A stretch of 64,000 nucleotides of DNA from Palsa-504 sp963818225 (GTDB lineage Bacteria; Actinomycetota; Actinomycetes; Streptosporangiales; Streptosporangiaceae), in contig CAWFRO010000005.1 of assembly GCA_963818225.1 (NCBI GenBank), positions 372,001 to 436,000 on the forward strand. The letters run 5' to 3'. Within the stretch, counting starts at the first letter, position 1, and every line of letters begins with the position of its first letter. Both the position numbers and the translations under genes were made by a program. Shown one piece after another: positions 32,942-41,729 of this stretch. The notes beneath the pieces are model-generated. The model worked only from the letters and a program-made list of their open reading frames with translations, was not told the DNA's origin and ran no database searches.

Positions 32942-33604
32942 TCAGCTTCGAGCGGTTCTAGGCTGATCTCCGCCTTGCTCGTCACGGCGCCGGCGATCGC
33001 GCCTGCTGATCAGCACCGGTGCGGCGAACCACAGCACCCAGGCGTAGGTAGTGGCGAAGAAGACCGGGATCGACAGCCCGAAGGCGAGCATCAGGGTGTA
33101 GGACTTCCTGGCCTGGTTCTTCACGGCCAGATCCGGAAGCCCGGCCAGCTGGTGGGCGGTCATGTACCGCAGCATCACGTACAGCATGGCCGATTCCAGG
33201 ACCTGCAGCAGCGCGTAGAACCCGAACCGCAAGGCATGGGTGGCCACGGTCTGATCGCTGGCGACGAGCAGCCTCGTCGCGAACGGGTTGAGGACGATGG
33301 TCAGCAGCCAGGCGCAATCGAGCTGCAGCAACCGGGCATCGGTGCCCTTGGCCTGCCGGAACAGGTAGTAATGATCTCGCCACGCAGCCGCGATAACCGC
33401 GAAGCTGATCAGGAACGCGACGTAGTGACCGTCGTCGTGCCGGAACGACGTCCATAGCTCTGAGACGGTGCTGCCGCTGGGCACCGGCAGGTCGATGGCG
33501 AGCAGCGTGATCGCGATGGCGACCACGGCGTCGGAAAAGTAGGTCAGCCGCTCGACAGCCCGGGCGCCGGACACTGCCTCCTCATCGGGCTCGTCGGGCA
33601 CCAC
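32942..33604 (-). CDS. TMEM175/DUF1211-type potassium channel
   Basis: 220 residues with six hydrophobic segments. The hallmark RxxxFSDxxxAI motif is present as RLTYFSDAVVAIAITLL in the first helix. Prokaryotic members form tetrameric potassium-selective channels. The start is GTG 33604. Convergent with the HhH-GPD gene. Confidence 0.78.
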   Translation of the reverse strand: MVPDEPDEEAVSGARAVERLTYFSDAVVAIAITLLAIDLPVPSGSTVSELWTSFRHDDGHYVAFLISFAVIAAAWRDHYYLFRQAKGTDARLLQLDCAWLLTIVLNPFATRLLVASDQTVATHALRFGFYALLQVLESAMLYVMLRYMTAHQLAGLPDLAVKNQARKSYTLMLAFGLSIPVFFATTYAWVLWFAAPVLISRRDRRRRDEQGGDQPRTARS

Positions 33605-33775
33605 CCGATCATCTCGCGCACCAGGCGCATCCCGGCAGGCGGGGTCCCGCGCCTTGTCGGGACCTACAACCGGGCAGGCCCGGGACCTGGGTCATCCGTG
33701 GGGGATGGCCGGTGACGACGGGACTGGTCAGGGTGGAAGATGGGTGTCTACGCGAGAGAAGGGGCTTGAACTGCG

Positions 33776-34618
33776 ATGGCTGAGATCGTCCGGGCCGGGC
33801 TTGTCCAGCAGCGCTGGACCGGGGACAAGGAATCGATGATCGCGGCGGCGGTGGATCACATCAGGACCGCGGCGTCGGCCGGGGCGCAGGTAGTGTGCCT
33901 CCAGGAGCTCTTCTACGGGCCGTACTTCTGCCAGGTGCAGGACGCCGACTATTACTCCTACACCGAGGCCATCCCGGACGGGCCGACCACCCGGCTGCTG
34001 CAGGATGTGGCGCGGCAGCTGGGCATCGTGATCATCGCGCCGATGTACGAGCAAGAGCATCCCGGCGTCTACTACAACACCGCGGCGGTCATCGACGCCG
34101 ACGGCAGCTACCTGGGCAAGTACCGCAAGACGCACATCCCGCAGGTCAAGGGGTTCTGGGAGAAGTTCTACTTCCGGCCGGGCAACCTGGGCTACCCGGT
34201 GTTCGACACCGCGGTGGGCCGGATCGGCGTGTACATCTGCTACGACCGGCACTTCCCCGAGGGCTGGCGGGCCCTCGGCCTGGCCGGCGCGCGGATCGTG
34301 TTCAACCCGTCGGCCACCAGCCGGGGCCTGTCCCAGTACCTGTGGCGGCTGGAACAGCCGGCGGCCGCGGTGGCCAACGAGTACTTCATCGGCGCGATCA
34401 ACCGGGTCGGCGTCGAGCCGCTCGGCGACAACGACTTCTACGGGCAGACCTACTTCGCCGATCCGCGCGGCCAGCTCGTCGGGGAGGCTGGCGCCGACGA
34501 CAAGGACGAGGTGGTGGTCCGGGACCTGGACATGGAACAGCTGGCCGAGGTCCGGAACCTGTGGCAGTTCTACCGCGACCGCCGCCCCGACCAGTACGAG
34601 ACTTTGGTACAGCCGTGA
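33776..34618 (+). CDS. nitrilase-superfamily amidohydrolase, beta-ureidopropionase-like
   Basis: 280 residues. The Glu-Lys-Cys triad is visible: Glu44 in CLQELFYGPY, Lys120 in KYRKTHIPQ and Cys157 in YICYDRHFPEGWR. Close to N-carbamoylputrescine amidase and beta-ureidopropionase; context with dihydropyrimidinase favours hydrolysis of N-carbamoyl-beta-amino acids in the last step of reductive pyrimidine breakdown. ATG 33776 is used. First gene of the operon 33776-37144. Confidence 0.85.
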   Translation: MAEIVRAGLVQQRWTGDKESMIAAAVDHIRTAASAGAQVVCLQELFYGPYFCQVQDADYYSYTEAIPDGPTTRLLQDVARQLGIVIIAPMYEQEHPGVYYNTAAVIDADGSYLGKYRKTHIPQVKGFWEKFYFRPGNLGYPVFDTAVGRIGVYICYDRHFPEGWRALGLAGARIVFNPSATSRGLSQYLWRLEQPAAAVANEYFIGAINRVGVEPLGDNDFYGQTYFADPRGQLVGEAGADDKDEVVVRDLDMEQLAEVRNLWQFYRDRRPDQYETLVQP

Positions 34619-34683
34619 GCCATCAGCGAGCGGAGGCGAGCCGGGGAGGCACAGCCATGAGCCATCGGCGAGCGCAGGCGAGC
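34615..34683. repeat. duplicated ~33-bp spacer element
   Basis: TGAGCCATC(A/G)GCGAGCG(G/C)AGG appears at about 34615 and again at 34656. Copy 1 includes the stop of the upstream gene; copy 2 supplies an ATG. A related GCGAGCGGAGGCG string is at about 3624. Confidence 0.7.
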
Positions 34684-34701
34684 AGGAGAACAGAGCCGTG
34701 A
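34657..34701 (+). CDS. 14-codon leader ORF
   Basis: ATG 34657, made by the second copy of the spacer repeat, opens MSHRRAQASRRTEP and stops at TGA 34699-34701, overlapping the GTG start of dihydropyrimidinase by 3 nt. It could couple translation; it may equally be accidental. Confidence 0.3.
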   Translation: MSHRRAQASRRTEP

Positions 34702-36122
34702 CCATCCTGATCAGCGGCGGCACGGTGGTGACCGCCGAGGGCACGCTGGCGGCCGACGTGCTGGTGGCCGGCGAGCGGATCGCGGCGTTGCTGGCCAGGG
34801 ACCTGACCGGCGAGCCCGGCGCGCCGCCGGCCGACGCGCCGTTCGCCGAGGCGGCCGACCAGGTCATCGACGCGACGGGCAAGTACGTGCTGCCGGGCGG
34901 GATCGACGTGCACACGCACATGGAGATGCCGTTCGGCGGGACGTTCGCCTCGGACACCTTCGAGACCGGCACCCGCGCGGCGGCCTGGGGCGGCACCACC
35001 ACCATCATCGACTTCGCGGTCCAGGCCAAGGGCACCTCGCTGCTGGCCACGCTGGACAAGTGGCACGCCAAGGCGGACGGCAACTGCGCCATCGACTACG
35101 GCTTCCACATGATCGTCTCCGACGTCAACGACACGACGCTGAAGGAGATGGACGCCTGCATCGCCGCCGGGGTGAACAGCTTCAAGATGTTCATGGCCTA
35201 CCCCGGCGTGTTCTACGCCACCGACGGGGAGATCCTGCTGGCCATGCAGCAGGCGGCCCGGTCGGGCGCGACGGTCATGATGCACGCCGAGAACGGCATC
35301 GCCATCGACCAGCTGGTCGCGCAGGCGCTCGCGGCGGGCCGCACCGACCCGGTGTACCACGGCCTGACCCGGCCACCGGAGCTGGAGGGCGAGGCGACCT
35401 CGCGGGCCATCACGCTGGCCAAGGTGGCGAACTGCCCGCTGTACATCGTGCACCTGTCGGCCTCCCAGGCGCTGGCGGCCGTGGCCGAGGCCAGGGACGC
35501 CGGGCAGAACGTGTTCGCCGAGACCTGCCCGCAGTACCTGTGGCTGTCCATCGATGACCTGGCCCGGCCGGACTTCGAGGGCGCCAAGTTCGTCGCCTCG
35601 CCGCCGCTGCGGCCCAAGGAGCACCAGGACTCGCTGTGGCGCGGGCTGCGGACCAACGACCTGTCGGTGGTCTCGACCGACCACTGCCCGTTCTGCTTCA
35701 AGGACCAGAAGGAACTCGGCCGCGGCGACTTCGCCAAGATCCCGAACGGCATGCCCGGCGTCGAGCACCGGATGGATCTGCTGCACGCCGGGGTGGTGGC
35801 CGGCCAGCTATCCCTGCCGCGCTGGGTGGAGGTCGCCTCGACCACGCCGGCCAGGATGTTCGGCCTGTACCCGCGCAAGGGTGTCATCGCGGCCGGCTCC
35901 GACGCCGACATCGTGATCTACGACCCGCGGGCCACGCAGACCCTGTCAGCGGCGACACACCACATGAACGTCGACTACTCGGCGTACGAGGGGATGGAAC
36001 TCACCGGCCGGGTGGTCACCACGCTGTCCCGGGGGCGCGTGGTCATCGAGGACGGCCAGTACCGGGGCAGCGCCGGGCACGGCAGCTTCCTGGCCCGCGG
36101 GCTGAACCAGTACCTGCTGTAA
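34698..36122 (+). CDS. dihydropyrimidinase / hydantoinase
   Basis: 474 residues, amidohydrolase superfamily. Binuclear-metal residues: HxH in DVHTHMEMP, the carboxylated Lys in NSFKMFMAYPG, His in MMHAENG and in YIVHLSASQAL, and Asp in VSTDHCPF. Length is that of bacterial dihydropyrimidinases. It opens the ring of 5,6-dihydropyrimidines or hydantoins, giving the N-carbamoyl amino acid for the upstream nitrilase. GTG 34698 is the start. Middle of the three-gene operon. Confidence 0.88.
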   Translation: MTILISGGTVVTAEGTLAADVLVAGERIAALLARDLTGEPGAPPADAPFAEAADQVIDATGKYVLPGGIDVHTHMEMPFGGTFASDTFETGTRAAAWGGTTTIIDFAVQAKGTSLLATLDKWHAKADGNCAIDYGFHMIVSDVNDTTLKEMDACIAAGVNSFKMFMAYPGVFYATDGEILLAMQQAARSGATVMMHAENGIAIDQLVAQALAAGRTDPVYHGLTRPPELEGEATSRAITLAKVANCPLYIVHLSASQALAAVAEARDAGQNVFAETCPQYLWLSIDDLARPDFEGAKFVASPPLRPKEHQDSLWRGLRTNDLSVVSTDHCPFCFKDQKELGRGDFAKIPNGMPGVEHRMDLLHAGVVAGQLSLPRWVEVASTTPARMFGLYPRKGVIAAGSDADIVIYDPRATQTLSAATHHMNVDYSAYEGMELTGRVVTTLSRGRVVIEDGQYRGSAGHGSFLARGLNQYLL

Positions 36123-36148
36123 CCAGCGGATCGACGGGAAAGGCAGAC

Positions 36149-37144
36149 ATGGACTTCGGGGTGGTGCTTCAGACGAACCCGCCTGCCAGCCGGGTGGTGA
36201 CCATGATGCAGCGGGCGGAGGACGCGGGGTTCTCCTACGGCTGGACGTGGGACTCGCACGTGCTGTGGCAGGAGCCGTTCGTGATCTACTCGGCGGCGCT
36301 GGCCGCCACCCGGGCGATGACCATCGGGCCGATGGTGACCAACCCCGGCACCCGGGACTGGTCGGTCATCGCGTCGCTGTTCGCCACGCTGAACGACATG
36401 TACGGCAACCGGACCGTGTGCGGGATCGGGCGCGGCGACTCGGCCCGGCGGGTCATCGGCCAGCAGCCCATGTCGCTGGCCACGATCTCGGCGGCGATGA
36501 CCGTCATCAAGGGGCTGGCCGAGGGGCGCGAGGTGACGCACCACGGCCAGCCGCTGCGGCTGCCGTGGGTCCGCGACGGCAAGCTGGAGATCTGGATGGC
36601 CGCCTACGGGCCGAAGGCGCTGCGGCTGGCCGGCGAGCAGGCCGACGGCTTCATCCTGCAGACCGCCGATCCGGACATCGCCCGCTGGACGATCGGCGCG
36701 GTCCGCTCGGCGGCCAAGGAGGCGGGCCGGGACCCGGCCGACATCACCATCTGCATCGCGGCGCCCGCCTACGTCGGCACCGACCTGCCCCACCAGCGGG
36801 AGCAGCTGCGCTGGTTCGGCGGGATGGTCGGCAACCACGTCGCCGACCTGGTGGCCAGGTACGGCACCGACGGGCCGGTCCCGCACACGCTGACCGACTA
36901 CATCAAGGGCCGCGAGGGCTACGACTACGCGCACCACGGCAAGGCGGACAACCCGTCGGTGGACTTCGTGCCGGATGAGATCGTGGACCGGTTCTGCCTG
37001 CTCGGCCCTGCGTCCGCGCACGTGGACCGGCTCCGCGAGCTGGCCGAGATCGGCGCCGACCAGTTCGCCGTGTACCTGATGCACGACCAGGAGGAGGAGA
37101 CGCTGGCCGCCTACGAGCGGGAGGTCGTCCCCGTCCTGCGTTAG
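36149..37144 (+). CDS. F420-dependent LLM-class oxidoreductase (TIGR03842-like)
   Basis: 331 residues, luciferase-like TIM barrel: FGVVLQTNPPASRVVTMMQR at the start, GWTWDSHVLWQEPF, IGPMVTNPGTRDWSVIAS and CGIGRGDSARRVIGQQP, typical of F420 enzymes of this class. It starts at ATG 36149, 26 bp after dihydropyrimidinase. This class regularly accompanies dihydropyrimidinase in actinobacteria and may carry out the redox step of the pathway; that is inference from context. It ends in a 14-bp duplicated stop region. Confidence 0.82.
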   Translation: MDFGVVLQTNPPASRVVTMMQRAEDAGFSYGWTWDSHVLWQEPFVIYSAALAATRAMTIGPMVTNPGTRDWSVIASLFATLNDMYGNRTVCGIGRGDSARRVIGQQPMSLATISAAMTVIKGLAEGREVTHHGQPLRLPWVRDGKLEIWMAAYGPKALRLAGEQADGFILQTADPDIARWTIGAVRSAAKEAGRDPADITICIAAPAYVGTDLPHQREQLRWFGGMVGNHVADLVARYGTDGPVPHTLTDYIKGREGYDYAHHGKADNPSVDFVPDEIVDRFCLLGPASAHVDRLRELAEIGADQFAVYLMHDQEEETLAAYEREVVPVLR

Positions 37145-37165
37145 TCGGCGACTGCGTTAGTCGGC
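37136..37165. repeat. duplicated 14-bp unit across convergent gene ends
   Basis: CTGCGTTAGTCGGC occurs at 37136-37149 and 37152-37165. Each copy has TAG on the plus strand and TAA on the minus; the first stops the LLM gene and the second stops the SGNH gene. Confidence 0.85.
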
Positions 37166-38578
37166 TCCGGCGGCCGGGCTCGCGGACGGCGCGGGGACCA
37201 GGTTCTCGGCCTTGGGCAGCGCCTGCTGGTCGGCCAGGGCGATGGCCAGCTCGCCGGCCGCGGTCGGGTGCAGCGGCGCCGGGTCGCCCGGACCCTGGAC
37301 GTAGGAGCCGGCGGAGCACAGCTGGTGCCCGGCGAACAGCGGGTCCACCACCCCGAACCCGAAGACCTGCGCGCCCTCGGCCAGCACCGCGTTCAGCTGG
37401 CCGAGGCGGGCCAGCAGGACCTTCTCCTTGGCCTGCGTCAGGCCGTACCGGGCCAGGCAGCCGATGTCCGGGCCGAACGGCGTGTAGTACTCGTTGACCA
37501 GGACGGCGGGGCTGCCGGGCAGGTCGGCCAGGTCACCGAGGAGCTGGTAGTAGCTGCGGGTGAACGCGCCGAGCATCTGGTTGAAGTACGCGGTGGAAAC
37601 CTTGTCGTTGCACACCGCGCTGGCCACGCACAGCCGCGTCATGATCGACCACTGGACGTCGTCGGCACCGACGCTGACGATGATCACCTTCGCGTGGCTG
37701 GCCCGCTCGGCCTCGGCCAGCTGGGGCGGCACCAGCTGGCCGTCGCCGAGGACCTGCACGCCGAGCAATCCGCTCTGGATGGTCGCGCTGTTGCAGGCCA
37801 GGTTCAGCACGTTCCAGTTGTTCACCGTGGCCAGGTCAGCAGCGTAGGACGCGCTGCTGCGGCCGCAGGCCCGGTCCGGTGCGCTGGCGTCAGGCGCGAT
37901 CGGGTTGCCCGCGGCCGCGGCGGTGGAGTCGCCGATCACCACCGCCTGCACTCCCGGCAGCTGCCGCGTGACGGCCCCCTGGGCGACCGCGAGCGGGTCG
38001 GAGCCGACGAGGTCGTCGAGCGTCTTGACGCTGCGCAGCACCCCGGGCGTGCTGGAGGCGGTCAGCAGCACGCCGCCGACGTTCATCGCGCAGGCGACCG
38101 CCAACCCCGCGCCCACCGTCTTCAGCATGGTCCGGTAAGACTGCTTGCGCACCCCGGCCACCGCGAGCAGCGCGACGGCCGCGAAGCCGGCCGCGATGAG
38201 CGTCTCCCAGACGAAATACCGGGTCCAGCCCGAGGCCAGCTGCTGGCTGAGGCTCAGCTTGAGCTCGCGCGGGTCATCCGAGCGCAGCAGCTGCGCGACC
38301 CGGCGGTCGATGGTGATGTGGGTGAGCTGCAGCAGCGGGCGGATCGGGCCCTCGAACTGCGGCTTGGTCGGTACCACCTGCCCGAACAGATCGAGCTCAC
38401 CCGGGCCGGACCAGCTCAGGGACGATACCGCCGCGCCGACCTGGGCGGTCTGGCCGGCCGCGGAGACCGTCTGCATGGGCGCGACCTGCAGCGCCAGCCA
38501 GATCGAGCCGGCCGCGATGGCCAGGAACGTGACGAGGTATCCGGCGCCGATCCTGGTCAGCCGCAGGAATGAGGAAAT
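37157..38578 (-). CDS. membrane-anchored SGNH/GDSL hydrolase
   Basis: The nucleophile block is VVIGDSTAAAAG, the second block GADDVQ, and the terminal D/H block DPAPLHPTAAGELA. Multi-cysteine exported domain follows two or three N-terminal membrane segments (one near FVWETLIAAGFAAVALLAVA). The first ATG is 38476 (MQTVS), but in-frame codons upstream to 38578 encode an extra hydrophobic helix (YLVTFLAIAAGSIWLALQV) preceded by GGGAG and an ATT codon, so a rare ATT start is likely. An extracellular esterase or lipase is the probable role. Confidence 0.7.
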   Translation of the reverse strand: MSSFLRLTRIGAGYLVTFLAIAAGSIWLALQVAPMQTVSAAGQTAQVGAAVSSLSWSGPGELDLFGQVVPTKPQFEGPIRPLLQLTHITIDRRVAQLLRSDDPRELKLSLSQQLASGWTRYFVWETLIAAGFAAVALLAVAGVRKQSYRTMLKTVGAGLAVACAMNVGGVLLTASSTPGVLRSVKTLDDLVGSDPLAVAQGAVTRQLPGVQAVVIGDSTAAAAGNPIAPDASAPDRACGRSSASYAADLATVNNWNVLNLACNSATIQSGLLGVQVLGDGQLVPPQLAEAERASHAKVIIVSVGADDVQWSIMTRLCVASAVCNDKVSTAYFNQMLGAFTRSYYQLLGDLADLPGSPAVLVNEYYTPFGPDIGCLARYGLTQAKEKVLLARLGQLNAVLAEGAQVFGFGVVDPLFAGHQLCSAGSYVQGPGDPAPLHPTAAGELAIALADQQALPKAENLVPAPSASPAAGAD

Positions 38579-38686
38579 CGCACGCTCCCGGGACGAAGGT
38601 CCTGCCTTAGCAGGCTACCCAGGACGAGCCGGCGGCAACCCGGAGGAGCTGACGGCGGCCCGCGGCCGGCGCCCGCGCGCCGACGG

Positions 38687-41131
38687 CTAGAGCGAGCCCT
38701 GGCGTTCCAGGTAGTTGAGCGCGACCCAGCCGACCGGCACCGGGAGCCAGAAGGTCAGCAGCCGGAACAGCAGCACCGCGCTGGCCGCCTGGGTGCCGTG
38801 CAGGCCGGCCGCGACCAGCCCGGCGGTCAGCGCCGCCTCCACGGTACCGATCCCGCCGGGCGTGGGGATGATCGAGCCGAGCGCGCTGCCGGTCAGGTAG
38901 ACCACGGCAATGCCCGCGATGGCCGCCGAGCTGTGGAAGGCCTGGACGCACGCGGCCAGGCACAGGATGTAGCACAGGCTCAGCAGCAGCGCGCCGCCGA
39001 CGCCCTCAGCCAGCTTGCGGGGCTGCTGAACGACCTCGAGCAGCCGCGGGATCACCTGGCCCACCAGGGGCGCCACCCGGGCCCGCAGCAGCCGCCGCCC
39101 GGCGGGTATGGCCAGCACGGCCAGGGCCGCCACGATCAGGCCGGCCAGCACGAAATAGGACCACGTCGGCGGGCGGAACGGGTCCTTGTCCGCGGCCCCG
39201 GCGATCGCGACGAACACCACCAGCAGCAGGATGTGCAGCACGAAGGCGCCCACCTGGCTGACGCCCACGCTGGCCGCCGCTACCGCAGCCGGGATCTTCC
39301 TGCGCTGCAGGTAGCGGACGTTGAGGGCGGCGCCCCCGACGGCGGCGGGCGTGACCAGCACGACGAAGGATCCGGCCAGCTGGACGAGCATCGTGCGCTT
39401 GAAGGGCAGGTGCTCGGCCACGAACCCGGACAGCTCGAAGGTCGCGCCGAGGTAAGTCAGCGCCGACAGGCCCAGCGCGATGAGGCCCCAGCGCGGGTCC
39501 GTCGTCTGCAGGACATGGCCGAGGCTTTCGCGGGCGAGCTCGCCCGCGAACAGGTAGACCGCGGCGACGGTCGCGACCAGCGTGGCCAGGGTGCGCAGCC
39601 GGATCCGCTCCAGCTGGACCGGGGCCACCTCGTTGCCCGGGACCGCGGCGAGCAGCCGCTGGCGCAGAGCAGGCAGGACATCGCGGCGGCGGCGCAGCGC
39701 CGCCCGGGTGGAGCGGGCCAGAGCCACCCGCTGCAGCAGCGGCACCACGGCGACCAGCTCATCGGCGCCCGCCTTCTCCAGCGCCAGGTCGGCCGACCGC
39801 TCCGGCCCGACGTAGAGCGCGAGCTCGGCCAGCAGCTGGGCCAGGTCGAGGCGGACCTGCAGGTCGGTGGCCGCCACGTCGCCGTCACCGGGATCGAGCA
39901 GCATCACCTGGCCGTCGGCGGTGAACAGGATCCGGTCGGCGGTCAGCGACCGGTGCGTGACCCGATGCTGGTGCAGCACGTTCACGGCGTCCCAGATGGC
40001 CCGCAGCTCCGTGTCGGTGCAGCCGGCATCGCGCTGGGCCAGCGTCGTCCCCTCGTGGTGGTCGTGGGCGAGCACGGAGGCCTCCGGCCCGACCCGGACC
40101 ACCGCGCGCAGCCGGGGCGTGGGCGCGCCGGCCTCTTCGGCCGCGTAGGACAGCAGCGCCCGGCGCTCCACGGTCCGCTCCGCGGACAGCGGCGCCCCGC
40201 GCGATACCTGCCCGCGCAGCAGGACCGCGCGGTACAACCGGTACACGGCCCCGGCCGCCTGCTGATCCTTGTCATAGACGGTGACATCCAGCTGGTCGCC
40301 GGCGCTCGTCGTCGCGGCGTAGTACCGCGATCCGGCCCGGGCGGGCGGCTTGAGCCCATCGGGCCGCTGCTCGGGGTCAGGGTCCTCTGGGTCAGGGTTC
40401 TGGGGGTCAGGGCTGAGCCAGCGGATCTCGGTCACCTTCGCGTCCGCGGTGGTTAGCGCGGACGCGATCTCGGCCGCGCTGGGACGCAGCGACGGGCTGC
40501 CCGCCGCGTACCGGACCGCGAGGCCGATCGTACGGCCGACGAGCAACGTGAGCAGGAACGACAGCAGCGTCGTGTCGGTCGCCGCCAGGTGCACGAGGCC
40601 GTAGACGCCGACGGCCAGCCACAGGGCGTTCCGCCAGCCGGGACGGCCGGACAGGCCGATGATGGTCGCGTACGCGACCAGGCCGACCAGGTACGGATCG
40701 AGCGCCGCGGCGTGGCTGGCCCCCGGCCGGGACATGATGATCGCGTCGTAGAGCCGGGCGGTGATCTCGTGCCGCAGCGCGGCGTTGATCAGCGCCGCCA
40801 CCGCCGCGGCCAGGACGCCGGTGGCGACGGCCTCGGCGAGCCGCCGCACTTGGCGCCGGACGACCTGGCGGACGGCCAGCGCGACCGGAATGATGAGGAT
40901 GGCGAACAGGGCCACGGTGGGCGCCAGCACGCGCAGGGCTTGCGGCAGCCGCGCACTCGCCCCGATGATGTCGGTCTCCGCGCCGGTCGTCGTCGCGCTC
41001 GCCGCCACGCCCGCCACGACCAGCGCGACGATCTCGATGACCGAGGTGATGCAGCGCAGCAGGTCGATCGGCTTGCGGATCCGGCGCTCGGGCCGGTCCG
41101 TGACCTTGATCGCTCCTGATGGCGGCATCAC
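38687..41131 (-). CDS. kinase-like/LPG-flippase (UPF0104) fusion membrane protein
   Basis: 814 residues in three parts. N-terminal ~200 residues have six hydrophobic helices. Residues 225-470 form a degenerate protein-kinase-like domain: Pro-Asp repeat PDPQNPDPEDPDPE at 241-254, catalytic loop HRSLTADRILF at 393-403 (HRD is HRS) and DPG at 413-415 instead of DFG. Residues 510-814 are the LPG_synthase_TM domain with SALGSIIPTPGGIGTVEAAL. The altered kinase motifs suggest a pseudokinase sensing or binding role that gates the lipid transporter. The starting ATG is 41131. Confidence 0.8.
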   Translation of the reverse strand: MMPPSGAIKVTDRPERRIRKPIDLLRCITSVIEIVALVVAGVAASATTTGAETDIIGASARLPQALRVLAPTVALFAILIIPVALAVRQVVRRQVRRLAEAVATGVLAAAVAALINAALRHEITARLYDAIIMSRPGASHAAALDPYLVGLVAYATIIGLSGRPGWRNALWLAVGVYGLVHLAATDTTLLSFLLTLLVGRTIGLAVRYAAGSPSLRPSAAEIASALTTADAKVTEIRWLSPDPQNPDPEDPDPEQRPDGLKPPARAGSRYYAATTSAGDQLDVTVYDKDQQAAGAVYRLYRAVLLRGQVSRGAPLSAERTVERRALLSYAAEEAGAPTPRLRAVVRVGPEASVLAHDHHEGTTLAQRDAGCTDTELRAIWDAVNVLHQHRVTHRSLTADRILFTADGQVMLLDPGDGDVAATDLQVRLDLAQLLAELALYVGPERSADLALEKAGADELVAVVPLLQRVALARSTRAALRRRRDVLPALRQRLLAAVPGNEVAPVQLERIRLRTLATLVATVAAVYLFAGELARESLGHVLQTTDPRWGLIALGLSALTYLGATFELSGFVAEHLPFKRTMLVQLAGSFVVLVTPAAVGGAALNVRYLQRRKIPAAVAAASVGVSQVGAFVLHILLLVVFVAIAGAADKDPFRPPTWSYFVLAGLIVAALAVLAIPAGRRLLRARVAPLVGQVIPRLLEVVQQPRKLAEGVGGALLLSLCYILCLAACVQAFHSSAAIAGIAVVYLTGSALGSIIPTPGGIGTVEAALTAGLVAAGLHGTQAASAVLLFRLLTFWLPVPVGWVALNYLERQGSL

Positions 41132-41389
41132 GGGATGATCGTTTCATCTGCTGGCCCAGCCGCATAGCCGCGGCGCGCCGCCCTTAGCGGCGGCTTCGGA
41201 TGCGCGGCTACCAGCGGTCCCAGTGACACCTACGCCACGGTGCAGCAGGGATCGGTGCAGCGGGGTCGGCCGGGTAGCCAGGCCATCGGTAGACGGCGAA
41301 TAGCCGTCGGGGAACCCCAGCACCCGCTGGGCTGCCTGGTCCCGGGCCGAGTGGCCGAGCCGATGCGATCGGCGGCGGCGATCATCTCA

Positions 41390-41680
41390 TGGTGGCCTGG
41401 CCGAAGTCATACAGCAGCCAGTCAGGTGTGCCTCGTCGTCCTCCCGCCGGGCCACCAGGGCGATCGTGGCCGCGGACCGGGCGATGTGCTGGCCGCCCTG
41501 GGGCCAGGCCTTGGCCAGCTCGACGAGCCCGCACGCCGGTGACCCCACGAAGTTCCAGGGCTGCCAGCGCGATGACGGGCCCGCCCTCGCAGATGCGCTC
41601 GAGGTCTTCGCGGGCGATCGGCTGCTGCGTGTACTGGCGCACGTTGCGTCGTGCCCGGATAGCGTCCCGGTCTCCATGCA
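41390..41680 (-). pseudogene. nitroreductase-family remnant with frameshifts
   Basis: Minus-strand pieces in different frames give DAIRARRNVRQYTQQPIARE, then WQPWNFV, LVELAKAWPQGGQHIARSA and YDFGQATM, in the order of an FMN nitroreductase N-terminal half. The C-terminal half is absent and at least two frameshifts are needed. The surrounding 41140-41729 has no other gene. A dead gene. Confidence 0.6.
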
Positions 41681-41729
41681 CGTTTACCCGGGCGGAGCCG
41701 TGGCCGCCAGGGCGCGTATCGTCCCTGGC

